The notes: a model not told the origin generated them from the letters alone. 64,000 nucleotides of DNA from Hymenobacter arizonensis (GCF_900115775.1 NZ_FOXS01000006.1:360942-424941); one strand, 5' to 3'; positions 51,856 to 61,275 are shown, numbered from the stretch's first letter. Numbers and translations: made by a program.

Positions 51856-54267
51856 CTACCGGCGCCGGGGCAAACTGTCCGGTACGCTGCCTCCCCTAAT
51901 TACCCCACTGTTCATTCGCTCCAGCATGTTGTCGACCACAATGGTGTCGACGGCTTCGGCGCGGCGGCGCGGCTCGCTGGGCGAAATGCAGTTGTACTTC
52001 TTGGAAATCTTGGTGGGTGGCTTCGGAAACTCACCCTGGGTGTAGCCGAGCTCTTTATCCCTGTAAATCTTCTCCATGAACTTGCCGAAGATGGGCAGTG
52101 CCGTGCGGCCGCCTTCCCCCTGCTGCGAGCCGGTGAAGTGAACGCTGCGGTCTTCGCCGCCCACCCACACTCCGGTCACTAGGTCTTTGGTCATGCCCAT
52201 GTACCAGCCGTCGGAGTAGTTGGAGGTGGTGCCGGTTTTGCCGCCAATCTGGTTGTTGTTGCGCCACAGCTCGTAGTCCCACAGTCCTTGGGAGGTGCCG
52301 CCGGGCTCTTCCATGCCGCCGCGCAGCATGTAGGTCATCAGCCAAGCGGTTTCGGCCGAAATGGCGCGCTTCTGCACGGGGTCGAACTGCTTGATGACGT
52401 TGCCGTTGCGGTCCTCGATGCGGGTAACCAGGCGCGGCTCGCTGCGGAACCCGCTATTCATAAACGTGCTGTAGGCATTCACCATTTCGTACACGCTCAC
52501 ATCGCCGCCCGAGCCCAGGCCAATGCTGGGCACCGGCAGCAGCGGGCTCGTGATGCCGACTTTGTGGGCATACTTGGCCACATTGTCCCAGCCTACTTTC
52601 TCGGTCAGTTGGGCCGTGATGGAGTTCACGGAGCGCGCCATGGCGTGGCGCAGCGTCATGTTGATGCCAGTATATTCGCGGGTTACGTTGTCGGGCTTCC
52701 ACTCCATGGGCTTGCCGTCTTCCACGTAATTGATGGTCACGCGCTGGTCGCGGATGCGGTCGCAGGGCGAGTAGCCGTTGTCGATGGCCGTGAGGTAGAC
52801 AAAGGGCTTGAAGGTGGAGCCGGCCTGGCGGCGGCCCTGTTTCACGTGGTCGTACTGGAAAAAGCGGTAGTCGAGTCCGCCCACCCAGGCTTTGATGTGG
52901 CCGGTGAAGGGGTCCATGCTCATCATACCGGCCCGCAGGAAGCGCTTGTAGTAAGCCAGCGAATCGAGCGGCGACATGACCAGCGTGGTGTCGCCGTCGG
53001 TCTTTTTCCAGGTAAATACCTTCATGGGCCGCTTCGCGTTCAAGGCCGAATCCAGGCGGAAGGGCTGGTTTTTGTAGCGGTTGGCCAGGGTTTTGTAGCT
53101 CTCGGTGCGCTTCATCTGGGTTTGGATGAAGTCGGGAATCTCGTTGCCTTTGTCGTCGACCCAGGGATTTTTGCGCCGGTTGCGCCAGAAGCTGTCGAAG
53201 CTGCTTTGCAGGGCTTTCATGCGCTCGTGCAGGGCGTTTTCGGCGTGGGCCTGCATGCGCGAGTCGATGGTGGTGTAGATGCGCAGGCCGTCGCGGTACA
53301 TGTCGTAGCCGGTGCTGTCGCACCAGGCATCCACAAACTGGCTGATGGCGCTGCGGAAGTAGGTATCGGGCCCGTCGATGTGGCGCTCAACGTGGTAGTC
53401 GAGCACAATGGGAGTGGCTTTGAGGGCGGCGATTTCGGTGGCAGGCAGCACGCCGGACTGGCCCATGCGGTCGAGCACCACGTTGCGGCGGCGCAGGGCC
53501 GCGGCGGGGTGAAAGCGCGGGTTATACGCGGTAGGATTGTTGAGCACGCCCACGAGCATGGCGGCCTGCTCGGGCCGCAGGCTATCGGGCGAGGTATTGA
53601 AGAAGGTTTTGGCTGCCACTTTGATGCCGAAGGCGCTGGAGCCGTACTCCACGGTGTTGAGGTACATCCGCAGAATTTCTTCCTTGGTGTAGCGCTGCTC
53701 CAGGTCCACGGCCGTGAGCCACTCTTTCGTTTTGGCCACGATGGTGCTCACCACTGGTATGTAGCCCAGGGCTCCGCGGCTTTGCTGGCGACGAATTTTA
53801 TAGAGGTTCTTGGCCAGCTGCTGGGTGATGGTGGAGCCGCCGCGCTTCTCGCCGCGCAGGGAGGAGTAAAAGCCGCCAATTACGGCCGTCAGGTCGATGC
53901 CGGAGTGCTCGTAGTAGCGCACATCTTCGGTGGCAATGAGCGCCTTAATTAGCACGGGCGACATCTTGCTCAGCGGCACTGGTGAGCGGTTTTCGCGGAA
54001 ATATTTGCCAATTAGCACGCCATCAGAAGTGTAGAGCTCCGAGGCCTGCTCAACTTTGGGGTTTTCCAGCTCGGCCAGGCTGGGCGACTTGCCGAACAGG
54101 AACATGAAATTGGTGCTCACCAGAAACGGATACACCAAGAACAGAATTACCACTAGCCCGAACAGTACCCACGCTAGGCTGGTAACCCGCAGGGGCCAGC
54201 GCCGGCGGGGCGCTTTCGGTTTCGAGCCAGTGGAGGGAGAAGAAAGTGGCGGTTTTAGGTCAGCCAT
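51856..54267 (-). CDS. Penicillin-binding protein 1A (bifunctional peptidoglycan synthase)
   Basis: 803 residues, one N-terminal membrane segment (VTSLAWVLFGLVVILFLVYPFLV). Glycosyltransferase: ATEDVRYYEHSGIDLTAVIGG, GGSTITQQLAKNLY. Transpeptidase: STFKP (SxxK), SVNS (SxN) and KTGTT (KTG). Polymerises and cross-links peptidoglycan at the inner membrane. Start at 54267 (MADLKPPL); the preceding ATG at 54297 adds a non-homologous piece. Convergent-ish spacing of 34 bases to the DUF1259 relic. Confidence 0.95.
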   Translation of the reverse strand: MADLKPPLSSPSTGSKPKAPRRRWPLRVTSLAWVLFGLVVILFLVYPFLVSTNFMFLFGKSPSLAELENPKVEQASELYTSDGVLIGKYFRENRSPVPLSKMSPVLIKALIATEDVRYYEHSGIDLTAVIGGFYSSLRGEKRGGSTITQQLAKNLYKIRRQQSRGALGYIPVVSTIVAKTKEWLTAVDLEQRYTKEEILRMYLNTVEYGSSAFGIKVAAKTFFNTSPDSLRPEQAAMLVGVLNNPTAYNPRFHPAAALRRRNVVLDRMGQSGVLPATEIAALKATPIVLDYHVERHIDGPDTYFRSAISQFVDAWCDSTGYDMYRDGLRIYTTIDSRMQAHAENALHERMKALQSSFDSFWRNRRKNPWVDDKGNEIPDFIQTQMKRTESYKTLANRYKNQPFRLDSALNAKRPMKVFTWKKTDGDTTLVMSPLDSLAYYKRFLRAGMMSMDPFTGHIKAWVGGLDYRFFQYDHVKQGRRQAGSTFKPFVYLTAIDNGYSPCDRIRDQRVTINYVEDGKPMEWKPDNVTREYTGINMTLRHAMARSVNSITAQLTEKVGWDNVAKYAHKVGITSPLLPVPSIGLGSGGDVSVYEMVNAYSTFMNSGFRSEPRLVTRIEDRNGNVIKQFDPVQKRAISAETAWLMTYMLRGGMEEPGGTSQGLWDYELWRNNNQIGGKTGTTSNYSDGWYMGMTKDLVTGVWVGGEDRSVHFTGSQQGEGGRTALPIFGKFMEKIYRDKELGYTQGEFPKPPTKISKKYNCISPSEPRRRAEAVDTIVVDNMLERMNSGVIRGGSVPDSLPRRR

Positions 54268-54394
54268 GCGAGGCAACAAGTGGAAAACGGAGGCCAACGC
54301 CCTCCGCGAAGAAGGACAAATATACCAGCCCTATGCCCCAAAAGCCGAGTGCTGCGGGTGCAACTGCAAAATGAGCGAAGGACCAACCCGGCGG

Positions 54395-54859
54395 CTACCG
54401 GCGCTGCCGGCCGGCCAGCATGGCCTGGTGGTGCACATTGCGCCGGGCCCGCACCCGGCGAATCTGCCACCGCCATCCTAACTCCCCCAAGGCTAGCACA
54501 ATAAAGGACAGCCCCAGAAAATAGCTCCAGTGCAGCATCCGGATTTGGGCTCGGGTGGGCGAATCCAATTCCTGAAACAGAAACAAGCCCCATAGCTCGT
54601 CGAGCAACGTGAAGCCCCACACCACGGCCGCAAACACGCGCCCGGCCCGGCCCAAGGCCAGGTGCCAATGCAGCAGGTAAAGCACCACCCCCGGCAGGGC
54701 CGAGAGCAGCACCAATGGCGCTGCTTTCACCAAGGGCAACCCCAGAAAAATCATGCTCAGCGTTTCTTTCAGCACTTGCGCACCGGCCAGAAAACGGCCC
54801 AGACGCGAGAGGGAGGGAACTGCAGACTGAGGGTGAAGGTGCGAGTGAGAGGTGGGCAT
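54395..54859 (-). CDS. Small membrane protein of unknown function
   Basis: 154 residues, about four hydrophobic segments (ETLSMIFLGLPLVKAAPLVLL, LPGVVLYLLHWHLAL, VFAAVVWGFTLLDELWGLFLF, WSYFLGLSFIVLALGELG) and a basic tail RRVRARRNVHHQ. No known family seen. Between PBP1A and a Coq4-like gene, all minus strand, but with a 155-base gap to the next gene. Confidence 0.6.
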   Translation of the reverse strand: MPTSHSHLHPQSAVPSLSRLGRFLAGAQVLKETLSMIFLGLPLVKAAPLVLLSALPGVVLYLLHWHLALGRAGRVFAAVVWGFTLLDELWGLFLFQELDSPTRAQIRMLHWSYFLGLSFIVLALGELGWRWQIRRVRARRNVHHQAMLAGRQRR

Positions 54860-55013
54860 AGCGCGGGTAGACGGTTAGACCATGATGCCGCCAAGATACT
54901 GATTAACCGTTAGTGACGGCAAGTCGGTATGCGCGTAGCCTGACCGCGCCGGATGAGCACCACAACAGTACGGCTGGTTACGGCCCGATTACGCTTCTGA
55001 CCAAGGCGCCACC

Positions 55014-55574
55014 TCAGCTAATGCTTACTGCAGAAGCCACGAGGGGCTGGAGGATGCGTACTTTCTGCTGGTTCCGAGCGGCGTATAGGCCGATTTCTTG
55101 GCGGAGGTTCTCCAGGTCTTTGGCGGCATAATCGACCAGGCTCCACCGGAAAACTGGGCTTACTAGCTTTCCCTGCCGGTAATGAACCAGTAGGTTAGCC
55201 CACAGCTCGGGCATCAGTACTGCGAAGAGCAGGGCGCCAAAGCAGGTGGGGCTGCGGTTGCCATTGCCGAGCATAAAGGCCTGCATTCTCAGCTCCTCTT
55301 CGGGCGTCATGCCGTAGCCGAGCAGGGCGTGTTTAAGGTCGTGGTTTTCGTAGTTCGGAATGAGTTGAAAGCCGTGGCAGTGCAGGCCATCGGCCACGGC
55401 GCGGCCCAGGGTGCCCACTGGTAAGCCGCTTAAGTAAAGCATGGGCGTGGCCGATGGGCGAGCGCCGTAGAACCACCAGAAAAGTGGAATCAGAAACGAG
55501 GTTTCGGCGTGCGCTACAATCTTTCTGACCAAGCGCTGATAGGCGTTCAAGGCAACGGGAGAGTCCTTGTGCAT
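55014..55574 (-). CDS. Coq4-like protein
   Basis: 186 residues. PVGTLGRAVADGLHCHGFQLIPNYENHDLKHALLGYGMTPEEELRMQAFMLGNGNRSPTCFG resembles Coq4, which has the zinc/ligand motif HDxxHx3G-x11-E; here HDLKHALLGYGMTPEEE. In yeast Coq4 organises ubiquinone synthesis, but Bacteroidota use menaquinone, so the role is different or unknown. No signal. Upstream on the same strand is a small two-TM protein, 45 bases away. Confidence 0.6.
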   Translation of the reverse strand: MHKDSPVALNAYQRLVRKIVAHAETSFLIPLFWWFYGARPSATPMLYLSGLPVGTLGRAVADGLHCHGFQLIPNYENHDLKHALLGYGMTPEEELRMQAFMLGNGNRSPTCFGALLFAVLMPELWANLLVHYRQGKLVSPVFRWSLVDYAAKDLENLRQEIGLYAARNQQKVRILQPLVASAVSIS

Positions 55575-55619
55575 GATATTCTGATTTTGAAAGCTGATTA
55601 GGAAGCAGGAAGTGAGGGC

Positions 55620-55841
55620 CTATTGGCCCGACCACAGCAGCAGCATTTGCACGAAGGCCAGCAGCAACAAAGACACCAGCACTACTGCGGCGGGTATTAC
55701 TCCGCGCAACAAGCGCCTGCGCCGGGCGGCCGGTGAGGCCGCACGCTCTTGCCAAGTGAGCAGCACGCCCAAAACAGCCACGTCGCCGGCACAGAAAAGC
55801 AGGCCCAGGAAAGTGAGAAGAAGCTGAGGAAGTCCGGTCAT
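55620..55841 (-). CDS. Small two-segment membrane protein
   Basis: 73 residues: LPQLLLTFLGLLFCAGDVAVLGVLL, basic linker (ERAASPAARRRRLLRG), second segment VIPAAVVLVSLLLLAFVQMLLLW. No family. The short spacing on both sides (45 and 25 bases) suggests one operon with the DUF4173 gene upstream. Confidence 0.55.
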   Translation of the reverse strand: MTGLPQLLLTFLGLLFCAGDVAVLGVLLTWQERAASPAARRRRLLRGVIPAAVVLVSLLLLAFVQMLLLWSGQ

Positions 55842-55866
55842 GACCGTAGAAGATTTAGTGGAAAAA

Positions 55867-57525
55867 CTATTTGGAGACGGATAGCTGGCGGTAGGTCTGC
55901 CATGCGGCGTAGGTGCGGCTCTGCCATCCCGGGTGGGCTTGGTAGTGTGCTTTCCAGTTGGCTACACGGGCATTGAGCCGGCGCTGCGCATCGGCGGCCG
56001 AGATGACCTCGGAGCCGCCGTATTTAGCTTCGGCGGTGAGTTGAGGGGCACGGTCAATCAGCTCGCGATGGGCGAGCAGCGTGGGCAGTACGCGGCCGGG
56101 CATGCCGAGCAGAAAGCCGATGTCAATGGTGCGAAATCGGGTCTGCAGGTTGTAGCGAGCCATCCAAACTTCCCAATTGCCGGCGGCCAGCAGGAGCAGC
56201 ACGGCGTAGACGGCCAGCGAATTGAGCCGCACCAAGCTGTAGGCCGAGCGCCGCTGCCATATTTTGAGCAGCACCGTACCCAACCCGAAAAACACCAGCA
56301 GCAGGAAAAAGCACACCCCAATGCGCTTGTAAGCCAAGCCACAGTGCAGGATGTAGTAATAGTTGCGCAGGCCCACCGACACGGCCAGCACCGCGTTTTG
56401 CAGCACCCACACTGTGGCGCCCCAGCGCAGCCACGGCAGGCCAGGCGCATAGAAGTTGAGGTTGCGGCGGAAGAACCACAGCACAATGCCCATGGCTAGC
56501 AGGATGCTGAAGATGAGCACATACGTTCCCTCGTGCACGAACTGCGTGAGGTCGAACCCGGGCTTGGGCACAAAGCCGAACCACAGCCAGTTCACGTCGA
56601 TGGCATTGACCACCAGCAGCAGCGCATTCACCAATCCAAACACAGCGGCCGCGGCCAGAAACTCCTTGCGCAAATCGAGCGCGCCAGCCTTGTTGTAGCG
56701 AAAACTGGGCTGGCGCACCGCAAACGACGCCACCCGGTTGCGCTGCCGCTGAATAAACTCGCCAAAGCGCGATTCGCGGTCGGCGTAGAGGTGCACCGGC
56801 ACCATTACTACTACCCCGGCCGTCACCAAAAAGCCCAGCACGATGAACAACAAATGCGCCACCGAAACCTCGGGCAGCAGCCACAACAGGAAGTCGCCCA
56901 GCACTTCAAGCGCCCGGCTGCTCAGAGCCGCATACCGCGGGTTGGCCAGCGCAAACAATACGTGAAACGCCACCAGCACCCCCAACGGCACCAGCAGCAG
57001 ACGGCCGTAGTACCAGCCCCGGCGCATGCCTGCCCCGGTATCACGGGGTGCCCGCAGCCCAGCCAGCACCCGCGGCCCCGCCTGCGCCGCGCTGCCCAGG
57101 GCCGTGAGCAGGGCAAACAGCACCAGCTTCAGATACGGCTGATTGACGTAGCCCAGCAGCATCAGCAGCGAAGCCGTGCACGCCAGCGCCGCCGCGCCCG
57201 ACCCATACACGGCCATCATAGCACCCGCGAACAAACTGCCGCCCACCATAAGCCAGAAGTAGCCCGAGCGACGAACCAGAGCCACTCGCGGTACCAACAG
57301 CAGCTGCGCCATCACCACAAAGGCTGCGAACACCAGCACATTGGGCCCACCTGCTTCCAGCCAAAACAACCAGTTGAACAGCACCACCCCAGCCGGTAGC
57401 AGCACTTTTTGAGTGGTGCTGAGAGGCTGCGCAACGCGTGCAGAAGGCGAGAAAATAGCTGTTGAAGCCGGCCGGGCTGGTTGGCCGTCCGGCCAAGCGG
57501 AGGCGGTAGGGGCGAAATCTGTCAT
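55867..57525 (-). CDS. DUF4173-type membrane protein
   Basis: 552 residues, about 13 hydrophobic segments. The C-terminal LQNAVLAVSVGLRNYYYILHCGLAYKRIGVCFFLLLVFFGLGTVLLKI is typical of DUF4173. N-terminal about 40 residues are Pro-rich. Function unknown. It is followed by the small two-TM gene and preceded (80 bases) by a winged-helix regulator, so all are probably one transcript. Confidence 0.75.
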   Translation of the reverse strand: MTDFAPTASAWPDGQPARPASTAIFSPSARVAQPLSTTQKVLLPAGVVLFNWLFWLEAGGPNVLVFAAFVVMAQLLLVPRVALVRRSGYFWLMVGGSLFAGAMMAVYGSGAAALACTASLLMLLGYVNQPYLKLVLFALLTALGSAAQAGPRVLAGLRAPRDTGAGMRRGWYYGRLLLVPLGVLVAFHVLFALANPRYAALSSRALEVLGDFLLWLLPEVSVAHLLFIVLGFLVTAGVVVMVPVHLYADRESRFGEFIQRQRNRVASFAVRQPSFRYNKAGALDLRKEFLAAAAVFGLVNALLLVVNAIDVNWLWFGFVPKPGFDLTQFVHEGTYVLIFSILLAMGIVLWFFRRNLNFYAPGLPWLRWGATVWVLQNAVLAVSVGLRNYYYILHCGLAYKRIGVCFFLLLVFFGLGTVLLKIWQRRSAYSLVRLNSLAVYAVLLLLAAGNWEVWMARYNLQTRFRTIDIGFLLGMPGRVLPTLLAHRELIDRAPQLTAEAKYGGSEVISAADAQRRLNARVANWKAHYQAHPGWQSRTYAAWQTYRQLSVSK

Positions 57526-57604
57526 GATGGTAAATATTTAAAAGAACTTTGTATTCCAAAGTAGTAAATCAAAAAAAAGAGCCCAAGGCTAATCTGACGT
57601 CTTT

Positions 57605-57898
57605 TTAAGGACGTAATAGCTTCTCCAACGTTGCCAGATGCTGCTGGAAGGCCACTTTGCCCGCCGGGGTAGCGGCGTAGGTTGTGTTGGGCTTTTTGCC
57701 GATGAATTGTTTGCTCACGAGGATGTATTCGGCCTTTTCGAGGGCGGCTACGTGGCTGGCGAGGTTGCCATCGGTGAGGTCGAGCACTTCTTTCAGGTCG
57801 TTGAAACTCACCGATTCGTTGGCCATCAGCACGGCCATTACCCCCAGCCGCACGCGGTGGTCGAAAGCCTTGTTGAGGGTATGGATGAGGTGCTTCAC
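57605..57898 (-). CDS. Winged-helix transcriptional regulator (PF13601 type)
   Basis: 97 residues: MKHLIHTLNKAFDHRVRLGVMAVLMANESVSFNDLKEVLDLTDGNLASHVAALEKAEYILVSKQFIGKKPNTTYAATPAGKVAFQQHLATL. Short one-domain ArsR/MarR-like regulator widespread in Bacteroidota, often paired with a membrane protein it probably controls. GTG start; its first codon overlaps the stop of the upstream membrane protein as GTGA (57895-57898). Confidence 0.88.
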   Translation of the reverse strand: MKHLIHTLNKAFDHRVRLGVMAVLMANESVSFNDLKEVLDLTDGNLASHVAALEKAEYILVSKQFIGKKPNTTYAATPAGKVAFQQHLATLEKLLRP

Positions 57899-58572
57899 CG
57901 AGCCACTACGGATTTACACGCTACAGTAGCCGCACCGGGCCGCTCGTAGCGGTTGTACATCACCAGGCCGTAGCCGATGTGGCCCAGGCCAAATCCCAGC
58001 CCGAAAAAAATCAGGCCCCAGCCCGGCAGCATCATGCAAAGCAGCCCCAAACCGATTTGAGTAAGGCCCAGCCACCGGATTTCGTCGAGGGTGTACTTGC
58101 TGGCATTGAGCAGCGCTAACCCGTAGAACACCAACAAGCCAGGTATCACCATGGCCGCATCGCCGCCCAGGAACAGGCGCAGGCAGAACAGCCCGCCCGT
58201 TACCAGCGGAACCGCCAGTGCCAGGGCCAACCGCCGCGCTGGCCCGCTCCACAGCACCTGGCCATCGTGCTTGGTGCGGCGTTGGGTAAAGAAAAAAGCC
58301 ACCAGCAGCGCCAAACCTATCATAACCCCCGACAGCAGCAACAGAAACGGCAGGGCGGCGCTCCGCTCGGCTGCCGAGCCCCGCATGAGCTGCAGGTAAC
58401 CATCGGAATAGTGGCTTTGCAGATAGAAGTGCCCAATCAGTGCCCCCAACAACGCCACCACGCCAGCCCCCACCCCGCTCAAGCCGGACAATGACAGGAA
58501 GCGCGAACTACGCTCCATGATGGCGCGAATCTCGGTGAGTTGGGCGAGCGGGTCTTGGGCGGCGGGCTTCAT
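57895..58572 (-). CDS. Membrane protein paired with the winged-helix regulator
   Basis: 225 residues, about six hydrophobic segments (LSGLSGVGAGVVALLGALIGHFYL, LPFLLLLSGVMIGLALLVAFFF, LALALAVPLVTGGLFCLRLFL, VIPGLLVFYGLALLNASKYT, WLGLTQIGLGLLCMMLPGWGLIFFGLGFGLGHIGYG). N-terminal 25 residues (DPLAQLTEIRAIMERSSRF) are cytoplasmic. A known pattern in this phylum is such a protein directly before a PF13601 regulator. Start at 58572. Confidence 0.7.
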   Translation of the reverse strand: MKPAAQDPLAQLTEIRAIMERSSRFLSLSGLSGVGAGVVALLGALIGHFYLQSHYSDGYLQLMRGSAAERSAALPFLLLLSGVMIGLALLVAFFFTQRRTKHDGQVLWSGPARRLALALAVPLVTGGLFCLRLFLGGDAAMVIPGLLVFYGLALLNASKYTLDEIRWLGLTQIGLGLLCMMLPGWGLIFFGLGFGLGHIGYGLVMYNRYERPGAATVACKSVVAR

Positions 58573-58939
58573 ATATATCGAAGTGCTTTGTGATGCAAAG
58601 TTGGGTAAAACTTTTGATACATCCACACGTGCTTCAAATTTATATCTTCCAGAAGTCCGGTTAACGAAAAACCTGTGGTAGGCAACTGCTAGTAATTGCA
58701 GGATTGTTGACCCGCTGGAGGCGAAAGTTTTCACTGTCGCTTGCTGCGACACCTCATTCAGGACCTGGTTGAAAGCGCTGAAAAAAAGACCAGCTCAACG
58801 CACTTTTAGCATAGTGACAACGGTTGAGGTGGACAAACTAAAATCAAAGAAAATAACTATATTTGTTCTTTTTTGAAGAACAAATTGTAAGTTGTGAACT
58901 CACAGCCATTTTCATAGTTAGAATCGCAATTAAACGCAT
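58573..58939. other. Divergent intergenic region
   Basis: 367 bases; AT-rich from 58790. Has TATATTTG at 58858-58865 as a -7 element for the following gene; nothing else clear. Confidence 0.4.
58858..58865 (+). promoter_or_regulatory. -7 element TATATTTG for the T9SS cargo gene
   Basis: Perfect TAnnTTTG 75 bases upstream of the ATG; the nearest TTG (58824-58826) is too far for -33. Confidence 0.4.
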
Positions 58940-61165
58940 ATGCGCCCACTGATACCTCAGATTTCAAAGACATTATTTTCCAAAAGTTTATTATTCGCGA
59001 CGACGCTTGGCATTGCGTTGGCGGCCCCAGGCACGGGTAATACCGCTGCGATTGGCAAAGGGAGCACCCGCGCCAGCCTGGGCCGGCCTGGCGTGGCTAC
59101 CTCGGCCATGGCGGAGGGCACAAAGGCGCGCATTACGGTCACATTTGCGAGTGCGCCCGCCAGCGCTTCGTCCCGCATTGCCCCCACGCTTTACAATAAG
59201 TCCCGGGTGTTGCAATTTGAAGAGGACGACTCACCCATTTCGGCCTACACCGACTTGTTGCCGCTGCTGAAAGGGGGCGTGCGCAATGGCGTGAGCTACC
59301 CAGGCTTGCGCTTCACCGATGGCTGCGGCCGCCAGCGCCCGTACACTGCCGCGGTAGCCATCAACGGCCGCAATACTTATAACAACTCGGTGTGGCTGGA
59401 CCCGGGCGCCCAGCACGACGCGGGCCGGCTGGTGTGGGCCCAGGCCCAGGAAATGCTCGACAACGGCTGGGACATCGAGAACCACTCCAACCTACACACG
59501 GCCACCGACCCCGTGAAGCAGGTAAGCGACCTGGATGCCCTGATTGCCGACCGGCTGAAGGGCTACAAGCCCACGGTACACATTGTGCCCACCAACTTTG
59601 CCGGCTACCCAACGGCAGCGTTCAACGCCGGCTACATAGCCGTGTCAAGCGCCAGCCAAGGCGATAATTACCCCATGCTCAACACCTGGGATGAGAAGCG
59701 CGTGGCCCTGAGCGCACTGCCCTCGCCCACTACGTCCTTCGTGTATCGGCGCTACCAGGCCGACCAATCCTCAAGCGAAACAGCCGACGCCTTCTTGAAT
59801 CGCCTCAAGGCGGTGAGCGACAACTTGATGGCGCCGGGCACGAATGCTACCGAAGTGTATTTGCAGCGGGTTTTCTCCCACGGCATGACGTTCAGCGTGC
59901 TTTCCGGTTGGCTGAACTACACCCAGTCCATTGCCCAAGACCGGCTGTGGGTGACCACCCTGCGCGAGTTTTCGGAGTACCGCCGCGTCAGTGCTCAGGT
60001 AGTTAAGACAGAAGCGCTGAGCAACAACGTCCTGACCATCGACCTCGACTATGCGGCCCTGAGCCCCAATACCCGCTTCCAGAACTTGACCTTGCTGGTC
60101 AATTCGGCAGCCACCATCACCAATATCAGCGTGACCGGCGCCGATAGCGCCTCGTTTAACACGACCACCAAAATGGTCAATGTTTTCCGCCACCAAGTGG
60201 CCGGAACCACCACTCCTACTGAGCCCACCCCCACTCCGACACCGACACCGACACCTACTCCCACTCCGACGCCTACTCCCACTCCGACGCCTACTCCTAC
60301 CCCGACGCCAACACCCACGCCTACCCCAACACCCACTGCCTGCACCGGCACTGGAAGCCTGCTCCGCGAGCAGTGGAGCAACGTGAATGGAAAGACCATC
60401 AGCACAGTGCCCACTGCTACTGCCCCAACCAGCAGCGCCACTATCATCAATTTTGAGTCTCCTGTTCAATCTGGCAACAACTACGGCGCCCGGGTCCGCG
60501 GCTACATTTGTCCGCCCACCAGCGGGGCCTACACCTTCTGGATTACGGCCGACGACGACGGTGCACTATTCCTGAGTCCTGATACCGACCCCAACCGCAA
60601 GGTGCGCATCGCTACCTGCTCTGGCAAAACATCTTCGGCCTACGACTTTTACCGCTACCCCAGCCAGCAGTCGGCTCCGGTGCAGCTGCAGGCCGGGCAG
60701 CGCTACTACGTGGAAGCCCTGCACAAGCAGGATAAAGGCAACGGCTACCTGGCCGTGGCCTGGCAACTGCCCGACGGCACCCGCCAGCAGCCCGTGCCCG
60801 GCTCTTCGCTCGTGCCATGGGGCACCACTACGGCCGCCCGCACATCAGCAGCAAGTACCTTTGAGGCGGCCACCCTCAACCAGCCTAATGCCCGGCGTAG
60901 CGAGGTGCAGGTGTATCCCAACCCCGTGATGGGGCGCAATCAGCGCGCCAGGGTGCAGTTCAACCTACCCGAAAAGGGGGTGGCAGTGCTCACGCTGGTC
61001 AACCTGAAGGGCGAACTTGTTCGCCAACTATTTGCCGGGGCCATGGAGGCCGGCGCGCAGCGCTCCGTGGAGCTAGACGCGGCCAATCTGAGCGAAGGCA
61101 TCTACATTGTGCACTTGGTGACGCCAACGGAAGTGGTGAACTACAAGGTGGCGTTCAGCCATTAA
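58940..61165 (+). CDS. T9SS cargo protein: deacetylase-like domain, (PT)n linker, PA14-like domain
   Basis: 741 residues with a signal peptide (about residues 1-36). Residues about 85-380 contain LQFEEDDSPISAYTDLLP (acidic DD pair) and GWDIENHSNLHTATDP, the pair of metal motifs of NodB-type polysaccharide deacetylases. Next a 40-residue Pro-Thr repeat linker (about residues 425-465), a PA14-like domain (EQWSNVNGKTIS, GYICPPTSGAYTFWITADDDGALFLSPDTDP) and a T9SS type A sorting domain (VQVYPNPVMGRNQRARVQF ... GIYIVHLVTPTEVVNYKVAFSH). So the protein is exported through T9SS to the surface. Sugar substrate unknown. Confidence 0.85.
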   Translation: MRPLIPQISKTLFSKSLLFATTLGIALAAPGTGNTAAIGKGSTRASLGRPGVATSAMAEGTKARITVTFASAPASASSRIAPTLYNKSRVLQFEEDDSPISAYTDLLPLLKGGVRNGVSYPGLRFTDGCGRQRPYTAAVAINGRNTYNNSVWLDPGAQHDAGRLVWAQAQEMLDNGWDIENHSNLHTATDPVKQVSDLDALIADRLKGYKPTVHIVPTNFAGYPTAAFNAGYIAVSSASQGDNYPMLNTWDEKRVALSALPSPTTSFVYRRYQADQSSSETADAFLNRLKAVSDNLMAPGTNATEVYLQRVFSHGMTFSVLSGWLNYTQSIAQDRLWVTTLREFSEYRRVSAQVVKTEALSNNVLTIDLDYAALSPNTRFQNLTLLVNSAATITNISVTGADSASFNTTTKMVNVFRHQVAGTTTPTEPTPTPTPTPTPTPTPTPTPTPTPTPTPTPTPTPTPTPTACTGTGSLLREQWSNVNGKTISTVPTATAPTSSATIINFESPVQSGNNYGARVRGYICPPTSGAYTFWITADDDGALFLSPDTDPNRKVRIATCSGKTSSAYDFYRYPSQQSAPVQLQAGQRYYVEALHKQDKGNGYLAVAWQLPDGTRQQPVPGSSLVPWGTTTAARTSAASTFEAATLNQPNARRSEVQVYPNPVMGRNQRARVQFNLPEKGVAVLTLVNLKGELVRQLFAGAMEAGAQRSVELDAANLSEGIYIVHLVTPTEVVNYKVAFSH
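60211..60331 (+). repeat. Pro-Thr codon repeat (linker)
   Basis: About 120 bases of CCN-ACN codons encoding (PT)n. Codons vary (ACTCCG, ACACCG, ACGCCT, ACTCCC), with one unit of about 18 bases repeated two to three times. It encodes a flexible, probably glycosylated linker between the catalytic and PA14 domains; not a CRISPR. Confidence 0.8.
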
Positions 61166-61241
61166 CAGTCTATAATATGGGCAGTTAAGGTACTCTTCCT
61201 GCGAAGCAAGGCGCCCTGGCCTATTTGTTTACGCTCCATTT

Positions 61242-61275
61242 CATGGTCCGATGACTTAGAAAGTCGTCGGACCAT
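61242..61275 (+). terminator. Terminator after the T9SS cargo gene
   Basis: Near-perfect stem ATGGTCCGATGACTT/AAGTCGTCGGACCAT with a short loop, followed by TGCTTTT; 77 bases after the stop codon. Confidence 0.8.

Noticed and set aside
60211..60331. Tandem CCN-ACN repeat as CRISPR or phase-variable tract
   Set aside because: It stays in frame, encodes (PT)n inside a larger protein and has no spacers; a linker.
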